From the NCBI GenBank assembly GCA_027488115.1, contig JAIYCG010000020.1:42956-106955 (forward strand): a DNA stretch of 64,000 nt, in the 5' to 3' direction. Position 1 is the stretch's first letter; each line of letters starts with the position of its first letter. Under the pieces are notes generated by a model that saw nothing but the letters and a program-made list of their open reading frames with translations, had not been told where the DNA came from and searched no databases. This stretch comes from Comamonadaceae bacterium. Lineage in GTDB: Bacteria; Pseudomonadota; Gammaproteobacteria; Burkholderiales; Burkholderiaceae_C. Below, piece after piece: positions 18,235 through 27,424 of the stretch. Both the position numbers and the translations under genes were made by a program.

Positions 18235-18975
18235 TTAAGTGGGCTTCACTGTTTCTAGCAAAACATCAACGGCGCGGCGTTCGTCGAACACAAAACAGCC
18301 GCCCTCGTAGTGGGAGCCGTCGGTTTCCTCAAAGTACTTTAAAATACCACCCTCAAGTTGATAGGTGTGCGTCAAGCCATTTTGTTGCATGAAGATGGCC
18401 GCTTTTTCACAGCGAATGCCCCCAGTGCAAAAACTAATGATGGTTTTATCTTGCAGTTGTTCCTTGTGGGCCATGAGGGCATCGGGAAATTCTGTGAACT
18501 TGGTCAGGCGCCAGTCAATGGCACCTTTGAAGGTGCCTTCGTCGACTTCGTAATCGTTGCGAGTGTCCAAAACGACCACCGGCCTGCCGTTGTCGTCAAA
18601 TCCTTGATCAAGCCAGCGTTTGGCTGTGACAGGGGTCACAGACGGCGCACGGCCTTCGGCAGGTCGAATGGTGGGGTGGTTCATGCGAATGATTTCGCCT
18701 TTGACCTTGACCAACATTTTTTTGAAAGGTGGTTCTTCTGACCAACTTTCTTTGGGCCTGATGTCTGAAAACCTAGGGTCTACATGGAGTTCAGCCACAA
18801 AAGCTCGTACGGCTTCGGCAGAGCCCGCCAAAAATAAATTGATCCCTTCCTCCGCCAGCAAAATCGTGCCTTTCAGGTCGAGTTTCATGCAGCGTTCTAG
18901 AAGCCGCAGGCGCAGATCTGCCGCATCCGGCAGTGGCACAAACTTGTAGCTTGAAATATTCAGAATATTGTTCAC
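18235..18975 (-). CDS. trhO: tRNA uridine(34) hydroxylase, rhodanese-like
   Basis: About 246 residues from a GTG start (VNNILNISSYKF). TrhO helps form 5-hydroxyuridine at wobble position 34. An N-terminal UPF0176-type domain (LLAEEGINLFLAG) is followed by a rhodanese domain with the active cysteine in FCTGGIRCEKAA and the tail FVFDER. The GTG at 18975 matches where the homology starts. The longer ATG start at 19044 would overlap dnaE and adds non-conserved residues. The C-terminal zinc-finger extension of the E. coli protein is absent, as in other Burkholderiales as far as I recall. Its start lies 45 bases from the divergent dnaE start. Confidence 0.87.
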   Translation of the reverse strand: MNNILNISSYKFVPLPDAADLRLRLLERCMKLDLKGTILLAEEGINLFLAGSAEAVRAFVAELHVDPRFSDIRPKESWSEEPPFKKMLVKVKGEIIRMNHPTIRPAEGRAPSVTPVTAKRWLDQGFDDNGRPVVVLDTRNDYEVDEGTFKGAIDWRLTKFTEFPDALMAHKEQLQDKTIISFCTGGIRCEKAAIFMQQNGLTHTYQLEGGILKYFEETDGSHYEGGCFVFDERRAVDVLLETVKPT

Positions 18976-18981
18976 CCCCCT

Positions 18982-19014
18982 ATTGTAGAAAACATCCAAA
19001 GCAGCTTCTACAAT
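18982..19014. promoter_or_regulatory. symmetrical inverted repeat between trhO and dnaE with back-to-back TACAAT boxes
   Basis: ATTGTAGAA (18982-18990) and TTCTACAAT (19006-19014) are perfect 9-base inverted arms around a 15-base spacer. Each arm contains TACAAT reading outward, and each box ends six bases before a start codon (dnaE ATG at 19021, trhO GTG at 18975). That is the distance from a -10 box to a transcript start, so both messages could be leaderless. No good -35 is seen for either. Confidence 0.5.
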
Positions 19015-19020
19015 GGGCCT

Positions 19021-22000
19021 ATGTTTGTCCATTTGCGCCTCCATTCCGAGTTTTCTATCGTCGATTCCACCTGTCGCATTGACGATGTGGTGAAGGCCGC
19101 CGCAGCCGATCAGCAGCCCGCTCTGGCCCTCACCGATTTGAGCAATTTATTTGGCGCCATCAAGTTCTACAAAGAAGCACGCGGCAAAGGCGTTCAACCT
19201 ATTTTGGGCGCTGAAATATTTCTAGAAGGTTTGGGAGTTGACCCACTCGCTGTGTCGCGTGTCATGGTGCTGGTGCAAAGCTCGCAAGGCTACTTGAACC
19301 TTTCTGAATTGCTGGCCCGCGCTTGGACGCAAAACATGGTGAAGAGCAATGCGGTGGTCAGGTTGTCATGGCTGCAAGAATTGTCTGAAGGCCTGATTTT
19401 GCTGTCTGGTGCACAAGCTGGACCAGTGGGTCAATCTTTGGTGCAAGGTGACACTTCACGTGCTGCCGAAATTGCCTTGCAGTTGGCCTCTATTTTTACG
19501 CACCGTTTTTATTTGGAGATACAAAGAGCAGGACGACCAGAAGACAATGCCCATGTGGTCGAGGCCGTTAAATTGGCTTCGCGTTTGAGCTTGCCTGTGG
19601 TGGCTACGCATCCGGTTCAGTTTTTGACCGAGGATGATTACGAATCTCACGAAGCCCGAGTGTGTATATCTGAAGGCGAAATTCTGGGTAATCAGCGCCG
19701 AGTTCGCAAGTTCACACGCGATCAATATTTCAAGTCTTCAGCAGAAATGCAAGACCTTTTTGCCGATGTGCCCAGCGCTGTGGCCAACTCAGTTGAAATT
19801 GCCAAGCGGTGTAACTTGTCCTTGGTGTTGGGTAAACCGCAATTGCCCAACTATCCCACTCCCCTCACCGATGGCAAGCCCATGCTTATCGAGGATTATT
19901 TTCGATTGCTGTCGGTGGAAGGTTTGGAAGAGCGGTTGGTGCATTTGTACCCAGATACTGCCAAGCGTGAGACGGAACGCCCACGCTATGCCGAGCGTTT
20001 GGAATTTGAGATCAACACCATCTTGAAAATGGGTTTTCCTGGTTATTTTTTGATTGTGGGTGACTTCATTAACTGGGCCAAAAAGAATGGCTGCCCAGTG
20101 GGCCCGGGACGGGGTTCTGGCGCTGGCTCTTTGGTGGCTTATTCACTCAAAATTACCGATCTCGATCCGCTGCAATACAACTTGCTGTTTGAGCGTTTCT
20201 TAAATCCAGAGCGGGTGTCCATGCCCGACTTTGACATTGATTTTTGCCAAGCCAATCGCGACCGTGTGATTGACTATGTCAAAGACAAATACGGCCGCGA
20301 TGCGGTCAGTCAAATTGTGACCTTCGGAACCATGGCTGCGCGCGCGGCCATTCGCGACGTTGGCCGTGTGCTCGACATGAGCTATACGTTTTGCGATGGC
20401 ATCAGCAAGCTGATTCCCAACAAGCCCGGTCAGCACATCACCATTGATGGCGCCATCAAGGCCGAACCTATCTTGGCTGAGCGTTTGGAAAAAGAAGACG
20501 AAGTCAAAACTTTGTTGGCGCTGGCGCAAAAGTTAGAAGGCATGACGCGCAATGTGGGCATGCATGCTGGCGGCGTTTTGATCGCGCCTGGCAAGCTCAC
20601 CGATTTTTGTCCTTTGTATCAGCAGCCGGGCAGTACCTCAGCCGTCAGTCAATACGACAAGGACGACGTGGAAGCCATTGGCTTGGTGAAGTTCGACTTC
20701 TTGGGCTTGGCCACCTTGACCATTTTGGAATTAGCGCGCGAGATGATCGTGAAGCGGCACAAGGGACAAGAAAACTTCGCGTTTGAAAATATACCGCTCG
20801 ACGATGCGGCCACTTACAAGTTGTTTGCCGATGGCCGCACCGAGTCAGTGTTCCAGTTTGAAAGTCGCGGCATGCAGGGCATGTTGAAAGATGCGCGGCC
20901 GTCACGCCTCGAAGACTTGATTGCGTTGAATGCTTTGTACCGCCCAGGCCCCATGGATTTGATCCCCAGTTTTGTGGCGCGCAAACATGGCCGCGAAGTG
21001 GTGGAGTATCCGCACCCTTTGGTTGAGAAAGTGCTGTCTGAAACCTACGGCATCATGGTCTACCAAGAGCAGGTGATGCAAACCGCGCAGGTCTTGGGAG
21101 GCTACAGTTTGGGCGGCGCCGATTTGTTACGCCGAGCCATGGGTAAGAAAAAAGCCGAAGAGATGGCCGAGCACCGCGCCATTTTCCGCAAGGGCGCAGA
21201 GGTCAATGGCTTGTCGGAAGTCAAAGCCGATGAAGTCTTTGACTTGATGGAAAAGTTTGCGGGCTACGGTTTTAACAAATCTCACGCTGCGGCCTATTCT
21301 TTGTTGGCGTACCACACCGGTTGGTTGAAGGTGCATTTCACCGCAGAGTTTTTCTGCGCCAACATGACCATTGAAATGGACGACACCGACAAACTCAAGG
21401 TCTTGTTTGAAGATGCTTTGAAGTTTGGCATCAGCTTCGATCCACCAGATGTGAATCGAGGGACGCACCGCTTCGAGCCAGTTTCAGACAAAGTCATTCG
21501 GTATGGCTTGGGTGCCATCAAGGGCACGGGCCAGCAAGCCATCGATGCCATCGTGAAGGCGCGCGAGGAGGGTGGACCTTTCACCAGCCTTTATGATTTT
21601 TGTGTGCGCGTAGACCGCAGTCGCTTGAATAAGAGGACTGTTGAAGCCTTGGTTAAGGCGGGTGCCTTTGATTCTTTGCAACGCAATCGGGCAGCATTGG
21701 CGGCCTCCATTGACCGCGCGTTTGATTTTTCGACGGCCACAGCGGCCAACGCCAATCAAGGTGGCTTGTTTGACATGATGGGCGACGATGCTCACGGTTC
21801 TAGCACGCAAGAACCCGAGTTGGTGGATGTCCTTCCATGGGGTGTGAAAGAGCAACTGACCAACGAAAAAACAGCGGTTGGTTTCTATTTGTCTGGCCAT
21901 TTGTTTGATGCTGTGGAGCGCGAAGTCCGTTTGTTTGCCAAACGCAAAATTGACGATCTGATCGACAGTCGTGAGCCCCAATTGCTGGCGGGCATTGTGA

Positions 22001-22509
22001 GTGATTTGCGTATCATCAATGGCCAGCGCGGCAAGCTGGCCATCTTCAAGCTCGACGACAAGAGCGCCGTCATGGAAGCCACAGCCGATGAGGCCATGAT
22101 CAACGCCCATCGGCATTTGCTGAAGGACGACGAGTTGGTCATTGTGATGGCCAAGATGCAAGCCGACCGCTTCTCTGGTGGCTACCGTTTGTCGATTCAA
22201 CAAGTGTGGGATTTGCCCTCAGCACGTTGCCGCTTCGGCAAATTTTTGAGAGTGACCGTCAATGGCCGCGCACCTGAAGTTGCTCGCTTGGTCAAAGACT
22301 TCCCACCGCAACGTGAAATGACAGAGCAGGGCGAATTGCTAAGAGGCTTGCCAGTGCGCTTGAAGCTTGAGCGAAGGGGCGACAAAGTGGCTGCAGCGGC
22401 TGAGCTGCTACTGGGCGAACAAGCTAAATTCTTCCCAAGCGATGCGGCACTCTCAAGCTGGATTGCCCAAGCCGATCAAGGCAAAGCCGAAATCGTCTAC
22501 GACATTTAA
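19021..22509 (+). CDS. dnaE: DNA polymerase III subunit alpha
   Basis: A 1162-residue replicative polymerase of standard length. The PHP domain opens FVHLRLHSEFSIVDSTCRIDD. The palm holds the catalytic aspartates in MPDFDIDF, and GPGRGSGAGSLVAY and NKSHAAAYSLLAYHTGWLK are also present. An internal clamp-binding motif, QGGLF, begins at residue 913. A C-terminal OB-fold region follows. No ribosome site precedes the ATG. The last Ile and stop codons lie inside the left arm of the large inverted repeat at 22504. It diverges from trhO and converges on tolA. Confidence 0.97.
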   Translation: MFVHLRLHSEFSIVDSTCRIDDVVKAAAADQQPALALTDLSNLFGAIKFYKEARGKGVQPILGAEIFLEGLGVDPLAVSRVMVLVQSSQGYLNLSELLARAWTQNMVKSNAVVRLSWLQELSEGLILLSGAQAGPVGQSLVQGDTSRAAEIALQLASIFTHRFYLEIQRAGRPEDNAHVVEAVKLASRLSLPVVATHPVQFLTEDDYESHEARVCISEGEILGNQRRVRKFTRDQYFKSSAEMQDLFADVPSAVANSVEIAKRCNLSLVLGKPQLPNYPTPLTDGKPMLIEDYFRLLSVEGLEERLVHLYPDTAKRETERPRYAERLEFEINTILKMGFPGYFLIVGDFINWAKKNGCPVGPGRGSGAGSLVAYSLKITDLDPLQYNLLFERFLNPERVSMPDFDIDFCQANRDRVIDYVKDKYGRDAVSQIVTFGTMAARAAIRDVGRVLDMSYTFCDGISKLIPNKPGQHITIDGAIKAEPILAERLEKEDEVKTLLALAQKLEGMTRNVGMHAGGVLIAPGKLTDFCPLYQQPGSTSAVSQYDKDDVEAIGLVKFDFLGLATLTILELAREMIVKRHKGQENFAFENIPLDDAATYKLFADGRTESVFQFESRGMQGMLKDARPSRLEDLIALNALYRPGPMDLIPSFVARKHGREVVEYPHPLVEKVLSETYGIMVYQEQVMQTAQVLGGYSLGGADLLRRAMGKKKAEEMAEHRAIFRKGAEVNGLSEVKADEVFDLMEKFAGYGFNKSHAAAYSLLAYHTGWLKVHFTAEFFCANMTIEMDDTDKLKVLFEDALKFGISFDPPDVNRGTHRFEPVSDKVIRYGLGAIKGTGQQAIDAIVKAREEGGPFTSLYDFCVRVDRSRLNKRTVEALVKAGAFDSLQRNRAALAASIDRAFDFSTATAANANQGGLFDMMGDDAHGSSTQEPELVDVLPWGVKEQLTNEKTAVGFYLSGHLFDAVEREVRLFAKRKIDDLIDSREPQLLAGIVSDLRIINGQRGKLAIFKLDDKSAVMEATADEAMINAHRHLLKDDELVIVMAKMQADRFSGGYRLSIQQVWDLPSARCRFGKFLRVTVNGRAPEVARLVKDFPPQREMTEQGELLRGLPVRLKLERRGDKVAAAAELLLGEQAKFFPSDAALSSWIAQADQGKAEIVYDI

Positions 22510-22661
22510 TTGGGGTCAGATCAACATTTATTTGGTCAATAAGTTGAGGGGCAGCGCTAAAGGGGGCTTCCTCATACTGGGGTACCAGAAATCGTCAGCC
22601 CCCTTTAGCGCTGCCCCTCAACTTATTGACCAAATAAATGTTGATCTGACCCCAATTAAAT
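22504..22661. repeat. 158-base element with 65-base perfect inverted arms (probable REP/RAYT-type palindromic element)
   Basis: The arms 22504-22568 and 22597-22661 are exact reverse complements over 65 bases. A 28-base centre contains a small CTGG-GGTA-CCAG hairpin. The element fills the whole dnaE-tolA convergent gap: the left arm contains the dnaE stop codon and the right arm ends at the first base of the tolA stop. The outer sequence AATTGGGGTCAGATCAACAT resembles ends I recall beside REP-associated (Y1) transposases. There is no transposase here. It could serve both genes as a terminator or RNase III site, though it has no long T-run. Confidence 0.9.
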
Positions 22662-23626
22662 CAATCTTTAGGGCGAAAGCTAATTTCTAGAACAGGTGGA
22701 ACTCGGCCGTCTTCGTCGCGGGGGAGGGTGTTGGTTTTATCGATGGCTTTTAAGACAGCGTCGTCCCAGGCTTTGTTACCGCTGCTAGACAGGAGCTTGC
22801 GGCTGATGATGGTGCCATCAGGGGATGTGCGAACTTCAACTTCGGCCTTGGGATTGCCTGCCACATCTTCCGTGAAAGTGATGTTGGGTTTGATGCGGGC
22901 GCGAATGCGGCCTGCATAACTGGCCGATGGCCCAGACGCTTTCAATGCTGTGCCTCTGGCATTTTCATCGCCCGAAGCACCAGCCATGCCTTGCATGCGT
23001 TTTAAGTTTTCCTTGCGAAGTGCTTCAGCTTGCTTTTCTTCAGCGGCGACTTTTTTGGCCTCTTCTTTGGCTTTCGTCGCAGCCGCTTCCTTCTTCAAGG
23101 CTTCCTCTTTCTTCTTCTTCTCTAGCTCCTTGGCCTTTTCCTTTTCTTTTTCTTTGGCTTTCTCTTTTTCCTTCTCTTTCTCTATTTTTTCTTTCTCCAG
23201 CTTCTCTTTCTCTAGCTTTTTCTTCTTCTCTAACTCAGCTTCTTTCTTCTCTTCTAACTTCTTCTTTTCTTTTTCTTTTTTCAGCGCAATGTCGGCGGCT
23301 TCCCGCTCTGCTGCAGCATTTACTTTGGGAGGCGCAGGCGGTGTGGGCTTGGGTTCTGGTTGGGGTTCAACAGGCTTCACAGGTTCCAGCGGTTTGACCG
23401 GTTCAGGCGGTGAGGGCTCGGGTTCATTTGCAGCCGGGGCTGCTTCAAGTGGCACCGCCGACCACAATTCTGCCGATGCTGACAAAGTGTTGGGTTCAGT
23501 TTTCCACTGAATGCCCCAGGTAAGGGCCAACAATAAAAGCAAGTGCATGAACAATGCAAACGACAAAGAACGACCCCATCCACCTGTGGGTGGTGGCGCA
23601 AATTCCTTGTGAGTGCTGGCGTTCAT
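22661..23626 (-). CDS. tolA: cell envelope integrity protein TolA
   Basis: A 321-residue inner-membrane protein linking TolQR to Pal. It has one N-terminal membrane segment (about residues 18-40). A Pro/Glu linker follows, then a long Lys/Glu coiled coil (about 100-210) made largely of KEKEKEK runs. The C-terminal TonB-like domain has SYAGRIRARIKPNITF, a VRTSPDGTI core and a LEISFRP end. The coil is encoded by a 200-base purine-rich strand. Gene order is tolQ-tolR-tolA, but tolB and pal do not follow; the operon ends at the inverted repeat. Confidence 0.92.
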   Translation of the reverse strand: MNASTHKEFAPPPTGGWGRSLSFALFMHLLLLLALTWGIQWKTEPNTLSASAELWSAVPLEAAPAANEPEPSPPEPVKPLEPVKPVEPQPEPKPTPPAPPKVNAAAEREAADIALKKEKEKKKLEEKKEAELEKKKKLEKEKLEKEKIEKEKEKEKAKEKEKEKAKELEKKKKEEALKKEAAATKAKEEAKKVAAEEKQAEALRKENLKRMQGMAGASGDENARGTALKASGPSASYAGRIRARIKPNITFTEDVAGNPKAEVEVRTSPDGTIISRKLLSSSGNKAWDDAVLKAIDKTNTLPRDEDGRVPPVLEISFRPKD

Positions 23627-23704
23627 GTCGTGTGTTAAAAAACGAAGAGGACCTTAAGGCATATCGAATAGCTCACAATTTGATAGCCCTGAATTGACAT
23701 CAGT

Positions 23705-24124
23705 TCAAGGCGCAAGCTGGACGGAAAGCCCGACTCGCTGAATGCCAGCCCGCTGCAAAGTGTCCATGACTTTGACCACCACTTCATACTTGACCTGGCG
23801 ATCGGCACTGATGACAACCGCAGAATTGTTTTGTCCAGTTTGGGCCATCTGCACAGAATTGGACAAATTTTCGAAATTAATTTTAGACTTTTTGTTGTCG
23901 CTCACCATCTCAAGACTGTCGTCTTTTTGAACCACAATTTGAATCACTTGGTCAGGTTGCTTCGCGGCTTTGCCCACGCTGGGCAAGTCAACCATGCTGG
24001 GTGAGATCATGGGTGCAGTGACCATGAAAATAATCAGAAGCACCAAAATCACGTCAATGAAAGGCACCATGTTGATTTCATTGATGGTGCGACGACCTCG
24101 TCCACGGTTGGAAACAGCAGGCAT
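23705..24124 (-). CDS. tolR: ExbD/TolR family protein TolR
   Basis: A 139-residue inner-membrane protein with one transmembrane helix carrying the essential Asp, NMVPFIDVILVLLIIFMVTAP, and a periplasmic dimerisation domain ending MDTLQRAGIQRVGLSVQ. It works with TolQ as a proton-driven motor. The gene lies 18 bases after tolQ and 78 bases before tolA. Position in the tol cluster decides TolR over ExbD. Confidence 0.95.
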   Translation of the reverse strand: MPAVSNRGRGRRTINEINMVPFIDVILVLLIIFMVTAPMISPSMVDLPSVGKAAKQPDQVIQIVVQKDDSLEMVSDNKKSKINFENLSNSVQMAQTGQNNSAVVISADRQVKYEVVVKVMDTLQRAGIQRVGLSVQLAP

Positions 24125-24142
24125 GTGTGTGCTCCCTAAAGA

Positions 24143-24874
24143 TCAGTGACCAGAAGCTGAAAAACCAGAGCCAGCAGGGTTGACACCACCGGAGCCTGCC
24201 GAGCCCCCCAAACTTCTTTGTAAGATGTTGGAAAACTCCTCGATGAAGGTTTCCAGTTTGATGGCAACGCGGTCAATGTCGCGCGCAAAACGGTTGTAAG
24301 CCACAACGGCTGGAATGGCGGCAAACAAGCCAATGGCTGTTGCCACCAAGGCCTCAGCAATACCAGGTGCCACGGTGGCCAAAGTGACTTGCTGCATGCT
24401 GGCCAAGCCTGTGAATGCATGCATGATGCCCCACACCGTACCAAACAAGCCGACATAAGGCGAGACTGAGCCCACGGAAGCCAGAAAAGACAACTGTGCT
24501 TCGGCCACATCCATCTCACGTTGAAAGCTGGCACGCATGGCGCGGCGTGCACCATCTAACAGAGTGCCTGTATCGGAGATTCGGCGTTCGCGTAATTTTT
24601 GGTACTCGCGCATGCCGCTTGCAAAAATACGCTCCATGGGGCCAGACAACTTTGAATTTTGAACTGCAGCAGAAAACAATTCGTTCAGGCTGATGCCTGA
24701 CCAAAACTGTTGCTCAAACTCTTCATTCAAGGTTTGAATGCGTTTGATGGCGGTAAGCTTGCCCACAATGGCTGCCCAACTGGCAATAGAGATGGCCATC
24801 AGAATGACCATGACAAGTTGCACCACAAAACTGGCATGCAACACAAGTTGAATGATGGACATGTCTTGGTTCAT
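24143..24874 (-). CDS. tolQ: TolQ proton channel subunit
   Basis: A 243-residue MotA/TolQ/ExbB family protein with three membrane helices: about 15-38, then a pair around VAPGIAEALVATAIGLFAAIPAVVAYN. The large cytoplasmic loop contains the GMREYQKLRERR region. It energises TolA during envelope constriction. The ATG overlaps the ybgC stop by four bases (ATGA), so the two are translationally coupled. Confidence 0.95.
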   Translation of the reverse strand: MNQDMSIIQLVLHASFVVQLVMVILMAISIASWAAIVGKLTAIKRIQTLNEEFEQQFWSGISLNELFSAAVQNSKLSGPMERIFASGMREYQKLRERRISDTGTLLDGARRAMRASFQREMDVAEAQLSFLASVGSVSPYVGLFGTVWGIMHAFTGLASMQQVTLATVAPGIAEALVATAIGLFAAIPAVVAYNRFARDIDRVAIKLETFIEEFSNILQRSLGGSAGSGGVNPAGSGFSASGH

Positions 24875-25281
24875 TGAAGTGCTTCCAAAATTTGAGCCGG
24901 AATGCGGCCAGGTTTGAGGGTTTGGCTGTTCACCCAGCCAATTCGGATCATGCCTTCAGCAAGAAGCTTTCGCTGACCATTTTCGGTCAACCAAGCTTGT
25001 TGCATGAGTACCAAACTGGCGCGGCCAGATTCAGTGGTCTGTGCAGTGACTTCTAACAGGTCATCTAAGCGAGCAGGAGATAAGTACTTCACTTGCGTTT
25101 CGCTAACCACAAACATGCCGCCGCTCTCACCTTTCAAAGCGTGTTGCTCAATGCCCAGTGAGCGCAGCCACTCTGTGCGAGCCCGTTCAAAAAATTTCAA
25201 ATAGTTGGCATAAAAAACGATGCCACCCGCATCGGTGTCTTCCCAGTAAATTCTGATGGGAAATTGATAGACGGGTTTCAT
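24871..25281 (-). CDS. ybgC: acyl-CoA thioesterase YbgC
   Basis: A 136-residue hot-dog thioesterase with the catalytic signature [29 protein letters not shown]. YbgC is the usual first gene of tol operons and hydrolyses short acyl-CoA or acyl-ACP thioesters. It overlaps nusB upstream and tolQ downstream by four bases each. Confidence 0.95.
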   Translation of the reverse strand: MKPVYQFPIRIYWEDTDAGGIVFYANYLKFFERARTEWLRSLGIEQHALKGESGGMFVVSETQVKYLSPARLDDLLEVTAQTTESGRASLVLMQQAWLTENGQRKLLAEGMIRIGWVNSQTLKPGRIPAQILEALQ

Positions 25282-25787
25282 GCGCGTGCGCGGCCAGCCT
25301 CACGGTCGGCCTGAACTTCATGGGATCGCAGTTGGGGTGCAAGACCTTCCAAAACTGCGTTCACATATTTGTGACCATCGGTGCCACCAAATTCTTTGGC
25401 CAATTCAATGCATTCATTTAAGCTGACACGCCAAGGAACATCGAGGCAATGTTTCATTTCGAAAACGCCTATCCACATGACAGCGCGTTCGATGGGGGAA
25501 ATCTCGGCCATGCTCCGGTCTAGCAAAGGCAAGATGAGTTTGTCTAAGTCGGCAGCCTGCTCTGAGCAGCCATACAAAAGCGCATCGTAATGGGCTGAGT
25601 CGGCTTTGTGAAAACCAGACAGATCACGTGTAAAAAGGTCAATGTCAGCGGCTTCATTTTTACCCACCAAGACTTGGTACAAAGCTTGAAGGGCAAACTC
25701 ACGCGCGCGACTTCGTGCAGATTTGCTGGCAGATTTGCCCATCTTGCGAGCAGTGGGTTTGCTGCTTTTTTCAGGCATCTCATTCAT
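25278..25787 (-). CDS. nusB: transcription antitermination factor NusB
   Basis: A 169-residue RNA-binding factor for rRNA antitermination. A basic N-terminal tail is followed by the family core [26 protein letters not shown] and [29 protein letters not shown]. It overlaps ribH and ybgC by four bases each, so it bridges the riboflavin and Tol groups into one continuous unit. Confidence 0.96.
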   Translation of the reverse strand: MNEMPEKSSKPTARKMGKSASKSARSRAREFALQALYQVLVGKNEAADIDLFTRDLSGFHKADSAHYDALLYGCSEQAADLDKLILPLLDRSMAEISPIERAVMWIGVFEMKHCLDVPWRVSLNECIELAKEFGGTDGHKYVNAVLEGLAPQLRSHEVQADREAGRARA

Positions 25788-26284
25788 GCCAAAGTCTCAT
25801 CGTCCAAATCTTCTTCACCAGCCGCCAGGTCTTCCATGAGCATGGTCATTTCGACTGCAACGCGCGCTGCATCGCGACCTTTTTCGGTTTGGCGTGCAAT
25901 GGCTTGCTCTAAATTTTCGGTGGTGAGAATGGCATTGGCAATGGGCACGTTGTAATCGAGCGCAATGCGGCTGACGCCTGCACCAGATTCATTGGCCACC
26001 AATTCGAAGTGATAGGTTTCGCCGCGGATGATGCAACCCAAGGCAATCAAAGCATCGTACTCGCCGCGCTCAGCCATGGCTTGCAAGGCAATGGGCACCT
26101 CTAAAGCGCCAGGCACCAACACGTGGTCGATGTCGTGGACGCCAAGCGCCTCGAGTTCCTGAATGCAAGCGACTGCCAGTGCATTGGTAATGCCGTCGTT
26201 GAAACGGGCTTGCACAATGCCAATGTGAAGGCCTAAACCATCTAATTCTTGTTCGATACCTTTGTCTGCACCTTGCATCTTCAT
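25784..26284 (-). CDS. ribH: 6,7-dimethyl-8-ribityllumazine synthase
   Basis: A 166-residue lumazine synthase, the penultimate riboflavin enzyme. It has [10 protein letters not shown], the substrate loop [27 protein letters not shown] and [14 protein letters not shown]. An acidic C-terminal tail rich in Asp and Glu is present. It overlaps ribBA and nusB by four bases each. Confidence 0.96.
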   Translation of the reverse strand: MKMQGADKGIEQELDGLGLHIGIVQARFNDGITNALAVACIQELEALGVHDIDHVLVPGALEVPIALQAMAERGEYDALIALGCIIRGETYHFELVANESGAGVSRIALDYNVPIANAILTTENLEQAIARQTEKGRDAARVAVEMTMLMEDLAAGEEDLDDETLA

Positions 26285-27414
26285 TCCTTTGGGATGTAAC
26301 CAGTGACTTCAACGCCATAACCCGCCATGCTGGGCATGCGTCTGGGTTGGCCCATCAATTTCATTTTGTGAACGCCGCATTCCCGAACAATTTGAATGCC
26401 CACACCATAGGTGCGCAAATCCATTTTGCTTCTGTTGGGCGCCTGTGCTGAGCGAGCGCGACCTTCAAACTGCGCCAACAATTGCGCAGCGCTTTCACCG
26501 CAATTCAGTAGCACGGCCACGCCTTGCCCTTGCTTGTTGATGTACTCGAGGCTGTTTTCCAAACTCCAAGAGTGCATTTGACGACCCACTTCGAGCACAT
26601 CAAAAACCGAGAGCGGTTCGTGCACTCGAACAGGCACTTCGGTGTCGTTTTGCCATGTGCCTTTGATCAGGGCTAAGTGCAAGGATTGGCTGGGCTTGTC
26701 CTTGAAGGCATGAACTGTGAATTCGCCATGCGCTGTTTGGAGGGTTCGAGTCCCCACTTTTTCGACCAATGACTCCGTGCGATTGCGGTATTCAATGAGG
26801 TCGGCAATGGTGCCAATTTTGAGGTTGTGCTCGGCTGCAAACAATTGCAGATCAGGCAAGCGTGCCATGGTGCCATCGTCTTTCATGATTTCGCAAATCA
26901 CAGACGAAGCGCTACAGCCTGCCATGGTTCCGAGGTCACACCCGGCTTCAGTATGGCCTGCACGCATCAACACGCCACCATCAACGGCTTGTAATGGGAA
27001 AATGTGTCCAGGCTGAACCAAATCATGGGCGCTTGCATTTGCCGCCACAGCGGCCTTCACGGTCAAAGCGCGATCGGCGGCAGATATGCCGGTGGTCACA
27101 CCTTCGGCCGCTTCAATCGAGACCGTGAAAGCGGTGCTGTAAACGGTTCCGTTGCTTGCAGCCATGGGCGGCAATTTCAGATGTTCGCAACGCTCACGGG
27201 TGAGTGTGAGGCAAATGAGACCACGACCAAAACGGGCCATGAAGTTAATGGCCTCAGCCGTGACGTGATCGGAAGCAATGAGCAAATCGCCTTCATTTTC
27301 ACGGTCTTCGTCGTCCACCATGATGACGATGCGACCTGCTCTCAAGTCGGCGACGATGTCTTCTACTGGAGATATTTGAACAGGGGTCAAGGGACGGCCA
27401 GAATTCGTCGTCAT
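26281..27414 (-). CDS. ribBA: 3,4-dihydroxy-2-butanone 4-phosphate synthase fused to a degenerate GTP cyclohydrolase II domain
   Basis: About 377 residues from MTTNSG. The N-terminal half is a complete DHBP synthase, making the four-carbon riboflavin precursor from ribulose 5-phosphate. It has [24 protein letters not shown], and [22 protein letters not shown]. The C-terminal half aligns with GTP cyclohydrolase II, but where active enzymes read SECLTGD..RCDCG with three zinc cysteines this one reads [14 protein letters not shown], so it should not bind zinc. It therefore matches the RibBX type, with an inactive or regulatory second half. The start at 27414 leaves ten bases after ribE; a longer start would overlap ribE. 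Confidence 0.9.
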   Translation of the reverse strand: MTTNSGRPLTPVQISPVEDIVADLRAGRIVIMVDDEDRENEGDLLIASDHVTAEAINFMARFGRGLICLTLTRERCEHLKLPPMAASNGTVYSTAFTVSIEAAEGVTTGISAADRALTVKAAVAANASAHDLVQPGHIFPLQAVDGGVLMRAGHTEAGCDLGTMAGCSASSVICEIMKDDGTMARLPDLQLFAAEHNLKIGTIADLIEYRNRTESLVEKVGTRTLQTAHGEFTVHAFKDKPSQSLHLALIKGTWQNDTEVPVRVHEPLSVFDVLEVGRQMHSWSLENSLEYINKQGQGVAVLLNCGESAAQLLAQFEGRARSAQAPNRSKMDLRTYGVGIQIVRECGVHKMKLMGQPRRMPSMAGYGVEVTGYIPKE

Positions 27415-27424
27415 GTCAGTTCTT

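Noticed and set aside
18976..19044. ATG start of trhO at 19044
   Set aside because: It would overlap the dnaE start and adds residues not seen in homologues; the GTG at 18975 matches the conserved NILNISSYKF start.
22504..22661. Integron attC site
   Set aside because: Arms are perfect and lack the GTTRRRY/RYYYAAC core sites and the extrahelical bases of attC; no integrase is nearby.
22367..22690. Plus-strand open frame running out of dnaE through the inverted repeat
   Set aside because: It is out of frame inside dnaE, then reads repeat sequence; no conserved protein features.
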